NCBI RefSeq assembly: GCF_029839275.1
Contig: NZ_JAOCAH010000015.1
Location: 62,001 to 126,000 of the forward strand
Reading direction: 5' to 3'
Source of the DNA: Pseudomonas sp. GD03944
Lineage (GTDB): Bacteria > Pseudomonadota > Gammaproteobacteria > Pseudomonadales > Pseudomonadaceae
Length of the DNA stretch: 64,000 bases
The position numbers and the translations under genes were made by a program. Positions 11,801 to 19,325 of this stretch are shown piece after piece (positions within the stretch are counted from its first letter, which is position 1; every line of letters starts with the position of its first letter). The notes beneath the pieces were generated by a model. That model saw nothing but the letters and a program-made list of their open reading frames with translations, had not been told where the DNA came from and made no database searches.

Positions 11801-12989
11801 GGCGCAGGCACTCGACAGCTGGTCCTGGGCACTGCCCCGCCATTCCGATTCCGAGGTTCCTTCCATGAATGACGTCGCTACCGACGACGAGGCGCTGCGG
11901 GCCTCGCGCAAGCAATCGAAACTGAGCAAGCTCAAGCAGACCCGGGCCACCGCCGTGAGCCGGGTGCCGGAGGAACAGGTGCGCACCTCGGTGCTGGCCG
12001 CCGACCGGACGCTGCCGCTGGTCATCGAGCCGTTGCTTGGCGAACTGGACCCGGTGCAATGGGCGCTGCAGGCCCGGGGCTGGATCGACACCCAGCTGCG
12101 CACCCACGGCGGCCTGCTGTTCCGGGGCTTCGACCTGCCGGACGCGGCGGCCTTCGAGCAGTTCGCCCAGGCCATCGAACCGGCCCTGTATGGCACGTAC
12201 GGGGACCTGCCGAAGAACACCTCGGGCAAGAACATCTACCACTCCACGCCGTACCCCGAGCAGCACATGATCCTGTTCCACAACGAGAGCTCGCACCTCG
12301 CCCAGTGGCCGCGCAAGCAGTGGTTCTACTGCGAGACGCCGTCGCCCAAGGGCGGCTGCACGCCGATCGTCGATTGCCGCGAGGTGCTGGCCCGCCTGCC
12401 CCAGGACATCGTCGCCCGCCTGAAAGCCGATGGCCTGCTCTACGTGCGCCATTTCACCGACAAGCTCGACGTGCGCTGGCAGGACTTCTTCAAGACCGAG
12501 CAGCGCGACGAGGTCGAGCGCGTCTGCCGCGAATCCGGCATGCGCTGGGAATGGTTCGGCGCCGACAACCTGCGGATCGAGCAGCACTGCCAGGCGATCG
12601 TCAGCCACCCGGACACCGGCGAGCTGTCGTTCTTCAACCAGGTGCAGCTGCACCACCCCGCCTGCCTGGAGCCGGAAGTGCGCAGCAACCTGCTCAGCCT
12701 GTTCGGTCCGGACGCCCTGCCGCGCTGCGTCTACTACGGCGACGGCAGCGAGATTCCGGACAGCGTCATGGCGGTGATCGGCGAGGTGTATGAAGCCTGT
12801 GCGGTGCGCTTCGCCTGGCAGAAACGCGATGTGGTGATGCTCGACAACATGCTGGTGGCCCATGCCCGGGATCCGTTCGAGGGCGAGCGCAAGATCTGCG
12901 TGGCCATGGGGCAGATGATGCGCCGCGACGAACTGGCCGAGGCCCGGTCCGTGGCGAGCCGTGACGTGGCCGTGGAGGCACAGCCATGA
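2811..12989 (+). CDS. Siderophore NRPS: C-A(Asp)-T-interface-like-C-A(Dab?)-T-C with C-terminal SyrP-like hydroxylase
   Basis: A 3392-residue synthetase. Order by residue: C1 (1-440, HHILMDGWS near 138); A1 (465-980, code read as DLTKVGHVGK, Asp-type); T1 (LGGDSILNL, S1007); a C/E-like domain (1060-1490) with HPLCLDEASW near 1182 in place of HHxxxDxxSW, so probably an interface domain without condensation activity; C2 (from 1500, HHILTDAW near 1642); A2 (FTSGSTGTPKG near 2120, code DIWELTADDK, diaminobutyrate-type); T2 (AAGGHSLLA near 2510); C3 (2570-3000, HHIATDAWS near 2703). The C-terminal 370 residues form a TauD/SyrP-like Fe(II)/2-oxoglutarate oxygenase with likely iron ligands H3157, E3159 (HNES) and H3351 and likely 2-oxoglutarate arginine R3360. 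SyrP-type enzymes beta-hydroxylate carrier-bound Asp. The stop overlaps the start of the next NRPS (ATGA). Substrate assignments were made by eye. Confidence 0.95.
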   Translation: MSNIEDIYSLSPTQHGLLFHSVYEPDSRVYYQQLSLDITGPLDPAAFRSAWRALMQRHAVLRTAFLWEDLDDAYQVVQQEVPLPLLELDWRERAAGTDELLQLARSQRDEALELNEAPLMRLCLVQLPEQRWHLVWTFHHILMDGWSVGIAIQEWLALYYQHLQGRPAGLTPARGYRDYIAWLGEQDQDATEQFWRDQLQGFSEPTPLPDFALRPTVSFDYPFAERETRLDAAETAALKQFARSQHLTVNTLIQGAWALLLGQHAARDEVVYGVTVAGRPDDLAAVDGMVGLFINTLPLRVQWADNPLLGDWLHDLQQRNSDLRQHAYLPLGKLKPFTQVPADRALFDSILVFENFPVTDALNQDAGGLSFGAPPDTRLDNGIKLTQGRNHFPLSLIVVPGERLEYLFSYERSRFSDGEIVRLSAQLRDLLLAMAAQPDTRLQALAWVAEEERQQVQAHGRGVQLDVAADTLHQRFQRMAAAHPERIALEDRQQALSYRALDTRANQLSQHLRERGVVPGSLVALGLERSVEFVVALLATLKAGAAYLPLDLKQPAGRLADILTGSQANLLIGASPSPLLAPLVEQVPALWLVQEAEAIAAHAGDSPQAPCAAEDAAYVIYTSGSTGTPKGVVVEHQALLTYLDAVQSVLTPPPAARYALLSTVAADLGHTQLFGALCTGGSLLLADEDTSFNPLALADFFGAHPVDVLKITPSHLAGLLQAHPDARLLPRALLVFGGDALKPALLEQVRTLAPGLAVFNHYGPTEATVGAVAARVGECPTLIPLGRPLPNRQLRVVDGNGQATAIGVPGELLIGGALARGYLHQPELTAASFPIDEQQRRWYRTGDRVRWLEDGQLAFLGRIDSQVKIRGNRLETGEVEAQIRRLSPLIQQVLVRPVELEGTLRLVAYIVASQSLSPSKLRDDLGMRVPDYMVPSHFITLDAIPLTRNGKVDVRQLPLPRQQAEDAASHVAPRNEVESILARIWQDVLKAERIGVHDNFFTLGGDSILNLQIIARANQQGLKLTPKQLFENRTIADIARVLGADAGATAAQAQSEGLDIPLSAGQHARLEQGELKASWRCLKLQRAVEPALLAQALAAVQQHHQALRLALQIAADGQWQQRVLATAKAPAVDEPVSVSLDPAALDAMANARLAGLDLAAGQSLQASLLSDASGHYLLLTAHPLCLDEASWPLLLTDLNLALSQLAFQRPLRLTYTGGEFAAWSQHQQAHAEGELDEAWEHWLQYAGVDLAPLAVPADDGVSLELALDRQTSAALQRLVDTLHLDWTTLLANAVVEQQRQAGSDGLVALSLLAGRPDANRLPLAAPIAHADLDPARLLGPLALPVPVFLQVADGSAVQRLNAVAAQLRAYPQQGADYGALRYLSSNTYLQEPLRELPAAPIALHWLGDWDAHREAHALLDGIHGASLETSAAAALSLQAHWQDGQLNLRCHGPLASTWGPQLSERLAELASLAVDPALRPASEAFPLCHAQAATLSSEPLDWARIEDIYPLSPMQQGMLLHTLLQPNSGIYLMQQRYSWDGALERPAMESAWQAFLDRHPMLRTGFWWQEDHDPLQCVYRDTAQAFDWYDWRHLNAEQQEQAMDQVLAAERQQGFDMSRAPLTHLRVFQLGERRYSVVRSFHHILTDAWCFGLLMEDLLAIYQAVARQEPVARPRFRPFRGYMSWLTRQDMPSAQTFWSAELAGFSEPTPLQVDTPVGRPDRAPEAVGDIDLTLSIARTQRLQQLCQEHQLTPNTWIQGAWALLLSRYSGSRDVLFGVTVAGRPTALAGVEEMVGLFINSLPLRVDVDPGQPVIGWLQALLSHNAELRDHEFAPLVDIQRWSDVPRGRQLFDSLVVFENAPLDVSAVRLDGFSIDIYEDRVHTNFPLTVVLYPGDRLGIRLSYDQQRFTRDTLQRMMGHLVQLLESMLDRPEAPLASLDMLPEQERQLLQREWNRTETPFPLERGYAALFAEQVRARPQQIAAVCAGESLTYAELDRRANCVAQALQKAGAGPETLVALAAERGLALLTLLIGTLKAGAAFQALDIQHPPKRLGELLSLSEAPVLLVSDEAAGLLDPILSTLQRQPTCLPAQALWQNTDNPTVNYTHDPDQLAYVIFTSGSTGTPKGAMVEQRGMLNNIFGKVPTLGLNDADRIAQTASPAFDISVWQFLAAPLLGATVHILPDAVAHDPAALLDALHADRLTVLETVPTLIRGLLQESQAQHDLASLRWLLPTGEALPPAVARAWCERFPGIPMMNAYGPAECSDDVAFHPITRAPDDDCLHMPIGRPTANNQVFILDEAQRPVPIGVPGELCIGGVGVGRGYLKDPERTREAFIEHPLVPGARFYRTGDIGRFRADGVIEYLGRRDQQVKIRGYRIELGEIENRLMQHPQVDSAAVLALPDARGTLQLVAYCVAEGDEAQLRAALTEYLGQQLANYMVPARWVRLPQLPLNANGKVDRRALAALGTPEDDERHQVVAPRTATEQALAELWKEILGLSEISVFDDFFAAGGHSLLATQVMSRIRRRLGIELPLRTLFERSTLAQLAEAVDAQQASAPFEDIPVVPREQLLPLSHAQQRLWFLDRLEGASAAYNISSAVKLTGELDVTALQTALQRVLDRHESLRTRFSVDGEQPHQVIEACCPLNVQLADLGHLDGERQTEALQRLIDDEAGRPFDLELAPMLRASLVRLSDQRHVLQLTLHHIATDAWSMGILVQEVIAAYQAYAAGEAPAFAPLPIQYADYAHWLRSEPQQRQLAQSVDYWRQQLRGAPMLISLPLDKPRPARADYQGAALQQRLSAEQAGQLKAYARQQRATLFMVLLNAFNSLLQRATGSSDFIVGTDLANREHPALEGLIGFFVNVLPLRARLDNAGDFTARLQRLREDTLSAFQHQQVPFDRLVEELQPPRQAGVSPLVQVLFVMQNTPRGDATLPGLTVESLAPRQESSKFDLAVFVEEDDDQSLNVRWVYRTSLFEPATVEHLKRGLDSLLEQVIRAPAQALDSWSWALPRHSDSEVPSMNDVATDDEALRASRKQSKLSKLKQTRATAVSRVPEEQVRTSVLAADRTLPLVIEPLLGELDPVQWALQARGWIDTQLRTHGGLLFRGFDLPDAAAFEQFAQAIEPALYGTYGDLPKNTSGKNIYHSTPYPEQHMILFHNESSHLAQWPRKQWFYCETPSPKGGCTPIVDCREVLARLPQDIVARLKADGLLYVRHFTDKLDVRWQDFFKTEQRDEVERVCRESGMRWEWFGADNLRIEQHCQAIVSHPDTGELSFFNQVQLHHPACLEPEVRSNLLSLFGPDALPRCVYYGDGSEIPDSVMAVIGEVYEACAVRFAWQKRDVVMLDNMLVAHARDPFEGERKICVAMGQMMRRDELAEARSVASRDVAVEAQP

Positions 12990-15900
12990 GTGCGCACGCA
13001 GACGCCTTCCAGCTGTCGCCCCAGCAGCGGGTGCGCTGGCTCGCCGGCCTGCCGCCGGCCACCCTGCAGCTGGAGCTGAACGGCCCGCTGGACCTGCCGC
13101 GCCTGACCGAGCGCCTGGCGCAGCTGGTGGCCAACCATGAAGCCCTGCGCCTGCGGCCCCGCCCGGAACCCGGCTTGCAGGTGCCGTTGCAGTGGGTCGA
13201 CGATGCCCGGCCCCTGGCCGAGCGCATTCGTATCGTCGAGGCGCATTCGGCCGAGCACCTGGGCGCGGACGACGGGCAGATCACCCTGGCCGTCGACAGC
13301 CTGGACGCGGCGCGGCATCGGCTGCAGCTGCAGTTCCCGGCGCTGGCGGCGGACCGCGGCACCCTGCTGCGCATCGCCCGGGCACTCGGCGCATCGTCGC
13401 TGCCGCCGGTGGACGATGGCGCCATGAGTTACACCCAGTACAGCGCCTGGCTCTACGACCTGCAGGGCGACGAAGACGCCGAGTTCGGCCGCCGCTTCTG
13501 GGCCAGCCAGGCCTCCTACGAGGCGTCGGGCAACGAACTGCTCTACCGCGAGCGCCGCAGCGCCGAATCGTCTTCTCTCAGCCGCGTGCAGCTGGACGGC
13601 GATGCCAGACTCGCAGCCCTGCTGGAGAGCTTCTGCCAGCGACATGGGGCGACCGCCGAGGAGGTACTGCTGGCCGCCTGGTGCGCGCTGTTGCAGCGCC
13701 TGAGCACGGACGATGCCGGCGGCCTGAACCTGCACTGGGTCCACGACTGCCGGGACGACTACGAAGAACTGACCGATTGCTGGGGGCTGTTCGCCAAGGC
13801 CCTGCCGCTGTCCTGGCAGGCGGCGCTGGAGGCACCGTTCAGCAGCGCGCTGAGCCGGCTGCGCAGTGCCTGTGAGCAGGCCCGGGAATGGCAGGAATAC
13901 TGCGGCGTGGTCGGCCAGTCGCAGTCGCAGACCCTGCGCTACGGCTTCGAATGGGGCGGCGACATTCCGGCACTGGCTGGTCTGCAGGTGCAGGCGGTCC
14001 AGGCCATGCCCCAGGCCTTAGAGCTGCTGCTGGTTCCCGAGTCGACGGCCAGTGGCTACCGGCTGAACCTGGAGCACGACGCCAGCTGCTACAGCCGCCA
14101 GGCCGCCCTGACCCTGCTGGAGCAATACCAGTCGCTGCTGCTCGACGCCCTGGCCCACCCAGAGAAAGCGCTTTCGGCCCTCTCCGTCCAGGCGCCGGGC
14201 TTCGCCGAACGTCTGGACGCCTTGCAACCCGTGGGCAGCGACGTACCGGCGGCTTTCGTCAGCCTGCCCGACCGCTTCAGCCAGCAGGCCCGTACCTTCG
14301 CCACGCAGCCGGCCCTGCGCGACCGCAGCGTGCACCTGAGCTATCAACAGCTGGACGCCCGCAGCAACCGGTTGGCCCAGTACCTGCGCGAACAGGGTCT
14401 CGGCCGGGAAGACCGGGTGGCGCTGTTCCTCGAGCGTTCGGCGGAGATGGTCATGGCCATGCTGGCGGTGCTGAAGAGCGGCGCGGCGTTCCTGCCCCTG
14501 GATACCCAGCAGCCCGCCCAGCGCACGCTGTCCATCCTGCAGTCCGCCGCACCGGCGCTGATCCTGACCGCGGGCAGCGAGGTGCCGACATTGCCAGGCA
14601 TGCGCCACCTCGACCTCGCTCAGGCCGACACCTGGCAGCAGTACCCGGATAGCGCCCTGGACAGCGGCATCCGCCCCGAGGACGCGGCCTATGTGCTATT
14701 CACCTCTGGTAGCACCGGTACGCCCAAGGGCGTGGTGGTCGAGCATCGGCAACTGGTCAGCTACGTGGGCAGCATTCTCCAGCGCCTGCCCCTGGCGCCG
14801 GGCGACCGCAGTGCGGTGGTCACCTCCCTGGCGGCGGACCTGGGCTACACCCTGCTGTTCCCGGCGCTGCTCAGTGGCGGCGAGCTGCACGTGGTGGACA
14901 AGAACACCACCATGGACGCCCAGGCCTGGGCCGACTACCAAACCGCGCACGGCATCGACCACCTGAAGATCGTGCCGTCGCTGCTGGATGCCTGGCTGGG
15001 GCATGCCGAATCCGGCGGCGCGCTGCCGGCCAAGAGCCTGGTGCTGGGCGGGGAAACCTGCTCGAAACGCCTGCTCGACAGCATTCGTGCCCAGGCGCCG
15101 GCGCTGGCGGTGTACAACCATTACGGGCCGACCGAAACCACCATCGGCGTGCTGATGCACCCCCTCGAAGCGGGCGTGGACTACCGGCGCCTGCCGCTCA
15201 GCCTGCGTCTGGACGGCGTGCGCGTGTACCTGCTGGACGACCAGGGCCAGCCGGTGGCGCCCGGGCAGAACGGCGAGCTGTACATCGCCGGCCCGCAAGT
15301 GGCCCGGGGCTACCTGGACCCGCAACAGGCCCGCGATCGCTTTATCGACAACCCACAGGTGCCGGGTGAACGGGTCTACCGCACCGGCGACCTGGCGCGC
15401 TACCGCCCTGACGGCAGCCTGGAGATCACCGGCCGGGCAGACCGCCAGGTGAAGGTCCGGGGTTACCGCGTCGAACTCGACGAAGTGGAAGCGCAACTGG
15501 CGCAACTGCCAGGCGTTGCCCAGGCGGCGGTCGAATACGTACCCCGGGGCCTGTTCGCCTTCATCACCCAGGCGCCCGGGCACTCGCTGCGCATCGCCCA
15601 GCTCCAGGGGCAGGCCCAGGACCGCCTGCCGGACTACATGCTGCCGACCCTGCGCATCGTCGAGTCGCTGCCGCTGATGGGCAACGGCAAGCTCGACCGC
15701 AAGACCCTGCGCCAGTGGGCCGACAAGGTGCTGGACGCGGTTGGCGGCACCCAGCCACGCACCCCGCTGGAAGGCCTGCTGGCCCAGCTCTGGGCCGACG
15801 TGCTGGGCCTGGAACGGGTCGGTATCGAGGACGATTTCTTCGCCCTGGGCGGGCATTCGCTGGCGGCGGTGAAGCTGGCCAGCCGCCTGCAGAAAGCCCT

Positions 15901-16876
15901 GGCCACCAGCGTGTCGGTCAACGCCGTGTTCAGCGCGCCCAGCGTGATGGCCTTCGCCGCCCTGGTGCAGGAACAGATGGCGCTGTCGCCCCTGGTCCGG
16001 CTCTCGCCCGCACCTGCCGGCAACGCCGCGCCGGCGCGTCACCTGTTCTGTTTCCACCCCTCCACCGGCCATGTGCAGGATTACCGGACGCTGTTCGAGC
16101 CCCTGGGCGACTGGACGCTCTGGGGCCTGCAGGCGGCCTACCTGACCGACAGCCACGCCGCCATCGACGCCCACAGCATCGATTCCCTGGCGACCCTCTA
16201 CGTCGAGCAACTGCGTCAGCAACAGGCCGACGGCCCCTATCACCTGCTGGGCTGGTCCCTGGGCGGGCTGCTGGCGATCGCCGCAGCGGCCAAGCTGGAA
16301 CAGGCTGGCCAACAGGTGGCGTTTCTCGGCGTGGTGGACTCCCAGTACCAGCGGGCGTCCGCCGCGCAATCGGTGGCCGCACTGCTGGAATCGGCAGAAC
16401 AGGCCCTCACCCCGGAAAGCCAGGCCTACTGGCGCCAGTTGCCAACCGACAGCCGCGAATCGCTCCGGCAGCGCCTGGCGGCCTTGCCCGCCGGCGAGCA
16501 ACTGGGCGAATTGGTGCAGTGGGCGCGCCAGCAAGGCCTGCAACTGGCCGGCGACAGCTGGGAACACCTGGCGATCCGCCTGGGCCACCACGCGCAGACC
16601 CAGCACCTGCTGGCGAGCTTCCAGATGCCGGCGCTGCGTTGCCCGGTGCAGGTCTGGTGGGCCAGCGACACCCTGGCCGAAGCGGATTTCGGCGACCCCG
16701 ACTGGGCGCGCCTGAACCCGGGGGCGGTCAGTCGCCAGGTGATTGAGGCCTCGCACCTGACTATCCTTCAGCAACCGGACTGGCAGCGGCAGTTGTCCAC
16801 TTGCCTGGACCACCTGCCCCCTGCGACAGTGCCCGCGCACAGCCACCGCCTGCCGGCGACCGACGAGACGGCCTGA
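12986..16876 (+). CDS. Terminal siderophore NRPS: interface-like domain-A(Asp)-T-thioesterase
   Basis: This 1296-residue protein is the release module. Residues 1-430 have the size and outline of a condensation domain, but the active-site segment reads QFPALAADRGTL (near 116) with no HHxxxDG, so it is probably an interface domain that recruits the hydroxylase fused to the preceding protein. The adenylation domain (about 460-910; FTSGSTGTPKG near 571, NGKLDRKTL near 899) gives DLTKVGHIGK, an aspartate code. The carrier site is LGGHSLAAV (near 953). From about 1017 there is a type I thioesterase with nucleophile motif GWSLGG (S1091) and a late His in ASHLTIL. With no working C domain here, condensation must come from C3 at the end of the upstream protein. 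It overlaps that gene by 4 bp and ends 1 bp before the exporter gene, so it is one operon. Confidence 0.95.
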   Translation: MSAHADAFQLSPQQRVRWLAGLPPATLQLELNGPLDLPRLTERLAQLVANHEALRLRPRPEPGLQVPLQWVDDARPLAERIRIVEAHSAEHLGADDGQITLAVDSLDAARHRLQLQFPALAADRGTLLRIARALGASSLPPVDDGAMSYTQYSAWLYDLQGDEDAEFGRRFWASQASYEASGNELLYRERRSAESSSLSRVQLDGDARLAALLESFCQRHGATAEEVLLAAWCALLQRLSTDDAGGLNLHWVHDCRDDYEELTDCWGLFAKALPLSWQAALEAPFSSALSRLRSACEQAREWQEYCGVVGQSQSQTLRYGFEWGGDIPALAGLQVQAVQAMPQALELLLVPESTASGYRLNLEHDASCYSRQAALTLLEQYQSLLLDALAHPEKALSALSVQAPGFAERLDALQPVGSDVPAAFVSLPDRFSQQARTFATQPALRDRSVHLSYQQLDARSNRLAQYLREQGLGREDRVALFLERSAEMVMAMLAVLKSGAAFLPLDTQQPAQRTLSILQSAAPALILTAGSEVPTLPGMRHLDLAQADTWQQYPDSALDSGIRPEDAAYVLFTSGSTGTPKGVVVEHRQLVSYVGSILQRLPLAPGDRSAVVTSLAADLGYTLLFPALLSGGELHVVDKNTTMDAQAWADYQTAHGIDHLKIVPSLLDAWLGHAESGGALPAKSLVLGGETCSKRLLDSIRAQAPALAVYNHYGPTETTIGVLMHPLEAGVDYRRLPLSLRLDGVRVYLLDDQGQPVAPGQNGELYIAGPQVARGYLDPQQARDRFIDNPQVPGERVYRTGDLARYRPDGSLEITGRADRQVKVRGYRVELDEVEAQLAQLPGVAQAAVEYVPRGLFAFITQAPGHSLRIAQLQGQAQDRLPDYMLPTLRIVESLPLMGNGKLDRKTLRQWADKVLDAVGGTQPRTPLEGLLAQLWADVLGLERVGIEDDFFALGGHSLAAVKLASRLQKALATSVSVNAVFSAPSVMAFAALVQEQMALSPLVRLSPAPAGNAAPARHLFCFHPSTGHVQDYRTLFEPLGDWTLWGLQAAYLTDSHAAIDAHSIDSLATLYVEQLRQQQADGPYHLLGWSLGGLLAIAAAAKLEQAGQQVAFLGVVDSQYQRASAAQSVAALLESAEQALTPESQAYWRQLPTDSRESLRQRLAALPAGEQLGELVQWARQQGLQLAGDSWEHLAIRLGHHAQTQHLLASFQMPALRCPVQVWWASDTLAEADFGDPDWARLNPGAVSRQVIEASHLTILQQPDWQRQLSTCLDHLPPATVPAHSHRLPATDETA

Positions 16877-16877
16877 C

Positions 16878-18545
16878 ATGGACTTGCTACTTTTACTCGC
16901 CAAGCGCTCCTGGGGCGCCCTGCTGATCGCCACGCTGACCGGCCTGGTTTGCGGCCTGGGCGCCGCCGGCCTGATCGCGACGATCAACCATTCCCTGGCC
17001 GGCTTCGACCAGTTGCAGCCCCGCGACGGCCTGCTGTTCGGCGCCCTGGTGGTGCTGGTGGTGTTTTCGCGCATCGTGTCCGACGTCAGCCTGCTGCGCC
17101 TGGGCCAGGCGGCGGTCAGCGACATGCGCCTGCACCTGAGCAGCAAGCTGGTCGACACGCCCTACCCGCGCCTGCAACGCCTGGGCAAGCACCGCCTGCT
17201 GGCGATGCTCACCGACGACACCCAGACCATCAGCCAGGCCGTGGAGCTGGTGCCGATCCTGCTGGTCAACGGCGGCATCATCGTCGCCTGCCTCGGCTAC
17301 CTGGGCTGGCTCAGCCTGCCGCTGCTGGGGGTGACTATTCTGCTGATCGTGCTGGGTGCGGCCACCTTCCACTGGCCCCAGGGCAAGGCGCTGACCTCCA
17401 TCGCCAAGGCCCGGGAGCTCAAGGACCAGCTGTTCGGCCAGTACCGCCAGCTCACCGACGGCAGCAAGGAACTGCAGCTGAACCACGCCCGCCGCCAGCA
17501 GTTCTTCGAGCGCCTGCTGCGCCCGGTGAGCCTGCAATACCAGCGCGATTTCGTGCGCGGCATGAGCATCTACGCCCTGGTGCTGAACTGGGGCAACGGC
17601 ATCTTCTACCTGCTGATCGGCGTGGTGCTGTTCGCCGCACCCCAGTTCATCGACCTGGGCGCGACGCTGGTGACGGGCTACATCCTCACCATCCTGTACA
17701 TGATCACGCCGCTGTCGGAACTGATGAACGCCCTGCCCACCCTGGGCCGGGCCAGTGTGGCCCTGGGCAAGATCCGCACCCTCGAAGGGCAGCTGGAAGC
17801 GGTCGGCACGCCCGCCGAGCACCGGGTGGCGAATCAGGTCAGCCGCCTGCATTGCACCGCCGTGCAGCACACCTACTACCGGGAGCGGGAGGACGGCCAC
17901 TTCACCCTCGGCCCCTTCGACCTGACCCTGAACGCCGGCGAGGTGACCTTCATCACCGGCGGCAACGGCAGTGGCAAGACCACCCTGGCCCTGTTGCTGA
18001 CCGGGCTCTACCAGCCTGAAGGCGGCGAGCTGACCTTGGACGAACAGGTGTCGTCGACCACCGACAATCACCTCTACCGGCAGCATTTTTCGGCGATCTT
18101 CACCGATTTCTGCCTGTTCGAGCACCTGCTCGACGGTGACAACCCGGTGCTGATGCAGCAGGCCCGGGACTACCTGGCGCACCTGCAGCTCGACCACAAG
18201 GTCAGCATCGAGGGCGGCCGCCTGTCCACCCTCGACCTCTCCACGGGGCAGCGCAAGCGCCTGGCGCTGCTGGCCGCCTACCTGGACGACCGCCCGTGCT
18301 ACCTGTTCGACGAATGGGCAGCGGACCAGGACCCGGTGTTCAAGCACTTCTTCTACACCAAGATCCTGTCGGACCTGCAGCAGCGCGGCAAACTGGTGAT
18401 CGTGATCTCCCACGATGACGCCTACTTCCCGCTGGCCGACCGCCTGATCCGCGTCGACCAAGGGCAAGTGACCGAGGCCGAGCCGGCAGACGCTGCTCCG
18501 AACGCCGCCCGCGCCACCGCGCCGCTGAATGACGCACCGGCATGA
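16878..18545 (+). CDS. PvdE/SyrD-like cyclic-peptide/siderophore ABC exporter
   Basis: A 555-residue half-transporter with membrane and ATPase domains fused. About six hydrophobic segments fill residues 1-300 (for example IATLTGLVCGLGAAGLIA and YILTILYMI). The nucleotide-binding domain has Walker A GGNGSGKTT (near 360), the ABC signature LSTGQRKRLAL (near 454), Walker B CYLFDEWAADQDP (near 475) and the H-loop VISHDD. The size and the LSTGQRKR signature match the PvdE/SyrD group, which moves peptide siderophores or lipopeptides across the inner membrane. It starts 1 bp after the last NRPS stop and its own stop overlaps the next ATG (ATGA), so it is translationally coupled. It most likely exports the product of these synthetases to the periplasm. 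Confidence 0.92.
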   Translation: MDLLLLLAKRSWGALLIATLTGLVCGLGAAGLIATINHSLAGFDQLQPRDGLLFGALVVLVVFSRIVSDVSLLRLGQAAVSDMRLHLSSKLVDTPYPRLQRLGKHRLLAMLTDDTQTISQAVELVPILLVNGGIIVACLGYLGWLSLPLLGVTILLIVLGAATFHWPQGKALTSIAKARELKDQLFGQYRQLTDGSKELQLNHARRQQFFERLLRPVSLQYQRDFVRGMSIYALVLNWGNGIFYLLIGVVLFAAPQFIDLGATLVTGYILTILYMITPLSELMNALPTLGRASVALGKIRTLEGQLEAVGTPAEHRVANQVSRLHCTAVQHTYYREREDGHFTLGPFDLTLNAGEVTFITGGNGSGKTTLALLLTGLYQPEGGELTLDEQVSSTTDNHLYRQHFSAIFTDFCLFEHLLDGDNPVLMQQARDYLAHLQLDHKVSIEGGRLSTLDLSTGQRKRLALLAAYLDDRPCYLFDEWAADQDPVFKHFFYTKILSDLQQRGKLVIVISHDDAYFPLADRLIRVDQGQVTEAEPADAAPNAARATAPLNDAPA

Positions 18546-19324
18546 ACGACGCTCTGCTGACTCGCCCCGTCGCACGCGCCCGGGCCAGCCTCTGGGTGCA
18601 GACCCGGCCGCTGCCCCAGGCGCGCCTGCGTCTGTTCTGCTTCCCGTTCGCCGGTGGCAGCGCGGGCAGTTTCATGCCCTGGCTGCCGGCGCTGGCGCCC
18701 GATGTGCAGGTGTGCGCCATCCAGCTGCCGGGGCGCGGCGCGCGCTTCGGTGAGGCGCCGATCACCGACCTGGAGGCGCTAGTGGCCGAGCTGGGCCAGG
18801 TCATCGCCGAACACGGCGACCTGCCCTACGCCTTTTTCGGCCACAGCCTCGGTGGCTTGCTCGCCTATGAGCTGAGCCACCGCTGCGTGCAGCTGGGGCT
18901 GGAGCTGCCGCGCCACCTGTTCGTCTCCGCCAGCATCGCACCCCGGCACCGCACCAGCGGCCCGCGCTACGACCTGATGACCGACACCCAGTTGCTGGCC
19001 AAGCTGCGGGAGTACGCCGGCACGCCGCCGGAGGTGCTGGCCAACGAGGAATTGATGGCGCTGTTGCTGCCGGCGATCCGCGCCGACTTCACGCTGTTGC
19101 AGCACTACCGCTACCGGCCCCGCCCACGGCTGGAGGTGCCGCTCACGGTGCTGGCCGGCCGCGACGACACCCATGTCGCCGAGGCGCTGCTGGAGGATTG
19201 GCAGCTGGAAACCACGGGGGCTTGTCGTCAGCACTGGTTCGACGGGGGGCATTTCTTCCTGGCGCAGCAGCAGGACAAGGTCCTGGACCTGGTGCAGCAC
19301 AGGCTGGGAGCGGCGTTGCGCTGA
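18542..19324 (+). CDS. Type II (editing) thioesterase of the NRPS cluster
   Basis: A 260-residue stand-alone alpha/beta-hydrolase of the GrsT/RifR type. The N-terminal FCFPFAGGSAGSF loop, QLPGRGARF and the nucleophile elbow FFGHSLGGLLAYE are diagnostic. A late GRDDTHV carries the catalytic Asp and DGGHFFL the His. Such enzymes remove wrong or stalled acyl groups from carrier domains. It overlaps the exporter by 4 bp and is the last gene of the co-directional run; the FhuF-like gene converges on it with a 1 bp gap. Confidence 0.93.
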   Translation: MNDALLTRPVARARASLWVQTRPLPQARLRLFCFPFAGGSAGSFMPWLPALAPDVQVCAIQLPGRGARFGEAPITDLEALVAELGQVIAEHGDLPYAFFGHSLGGLLAYELSHRCVQLGLELPRHLFVSASIAPRHRTSGPRYDLMTDTQLLAKLREYAGTPPEVLANEELMALLLPAIRADFTLLQHYRYRPRPRLEVPLTVLAGRDDTHVAEALLEDWQLETTGACRQHWFDGGHFFLAQQQDKVLDLVQHRLGAALR

Positions 19325-19325
19325 C

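Noticed and set aside
1..16876. Assignment to pyoverdine synthesis
   Set aside because: The terminal module is Asp-type with two interface-like domains; no chromophore, hydroxyornithine or other pvd-specific gene is seen apart from the PvdE-like exporter family.
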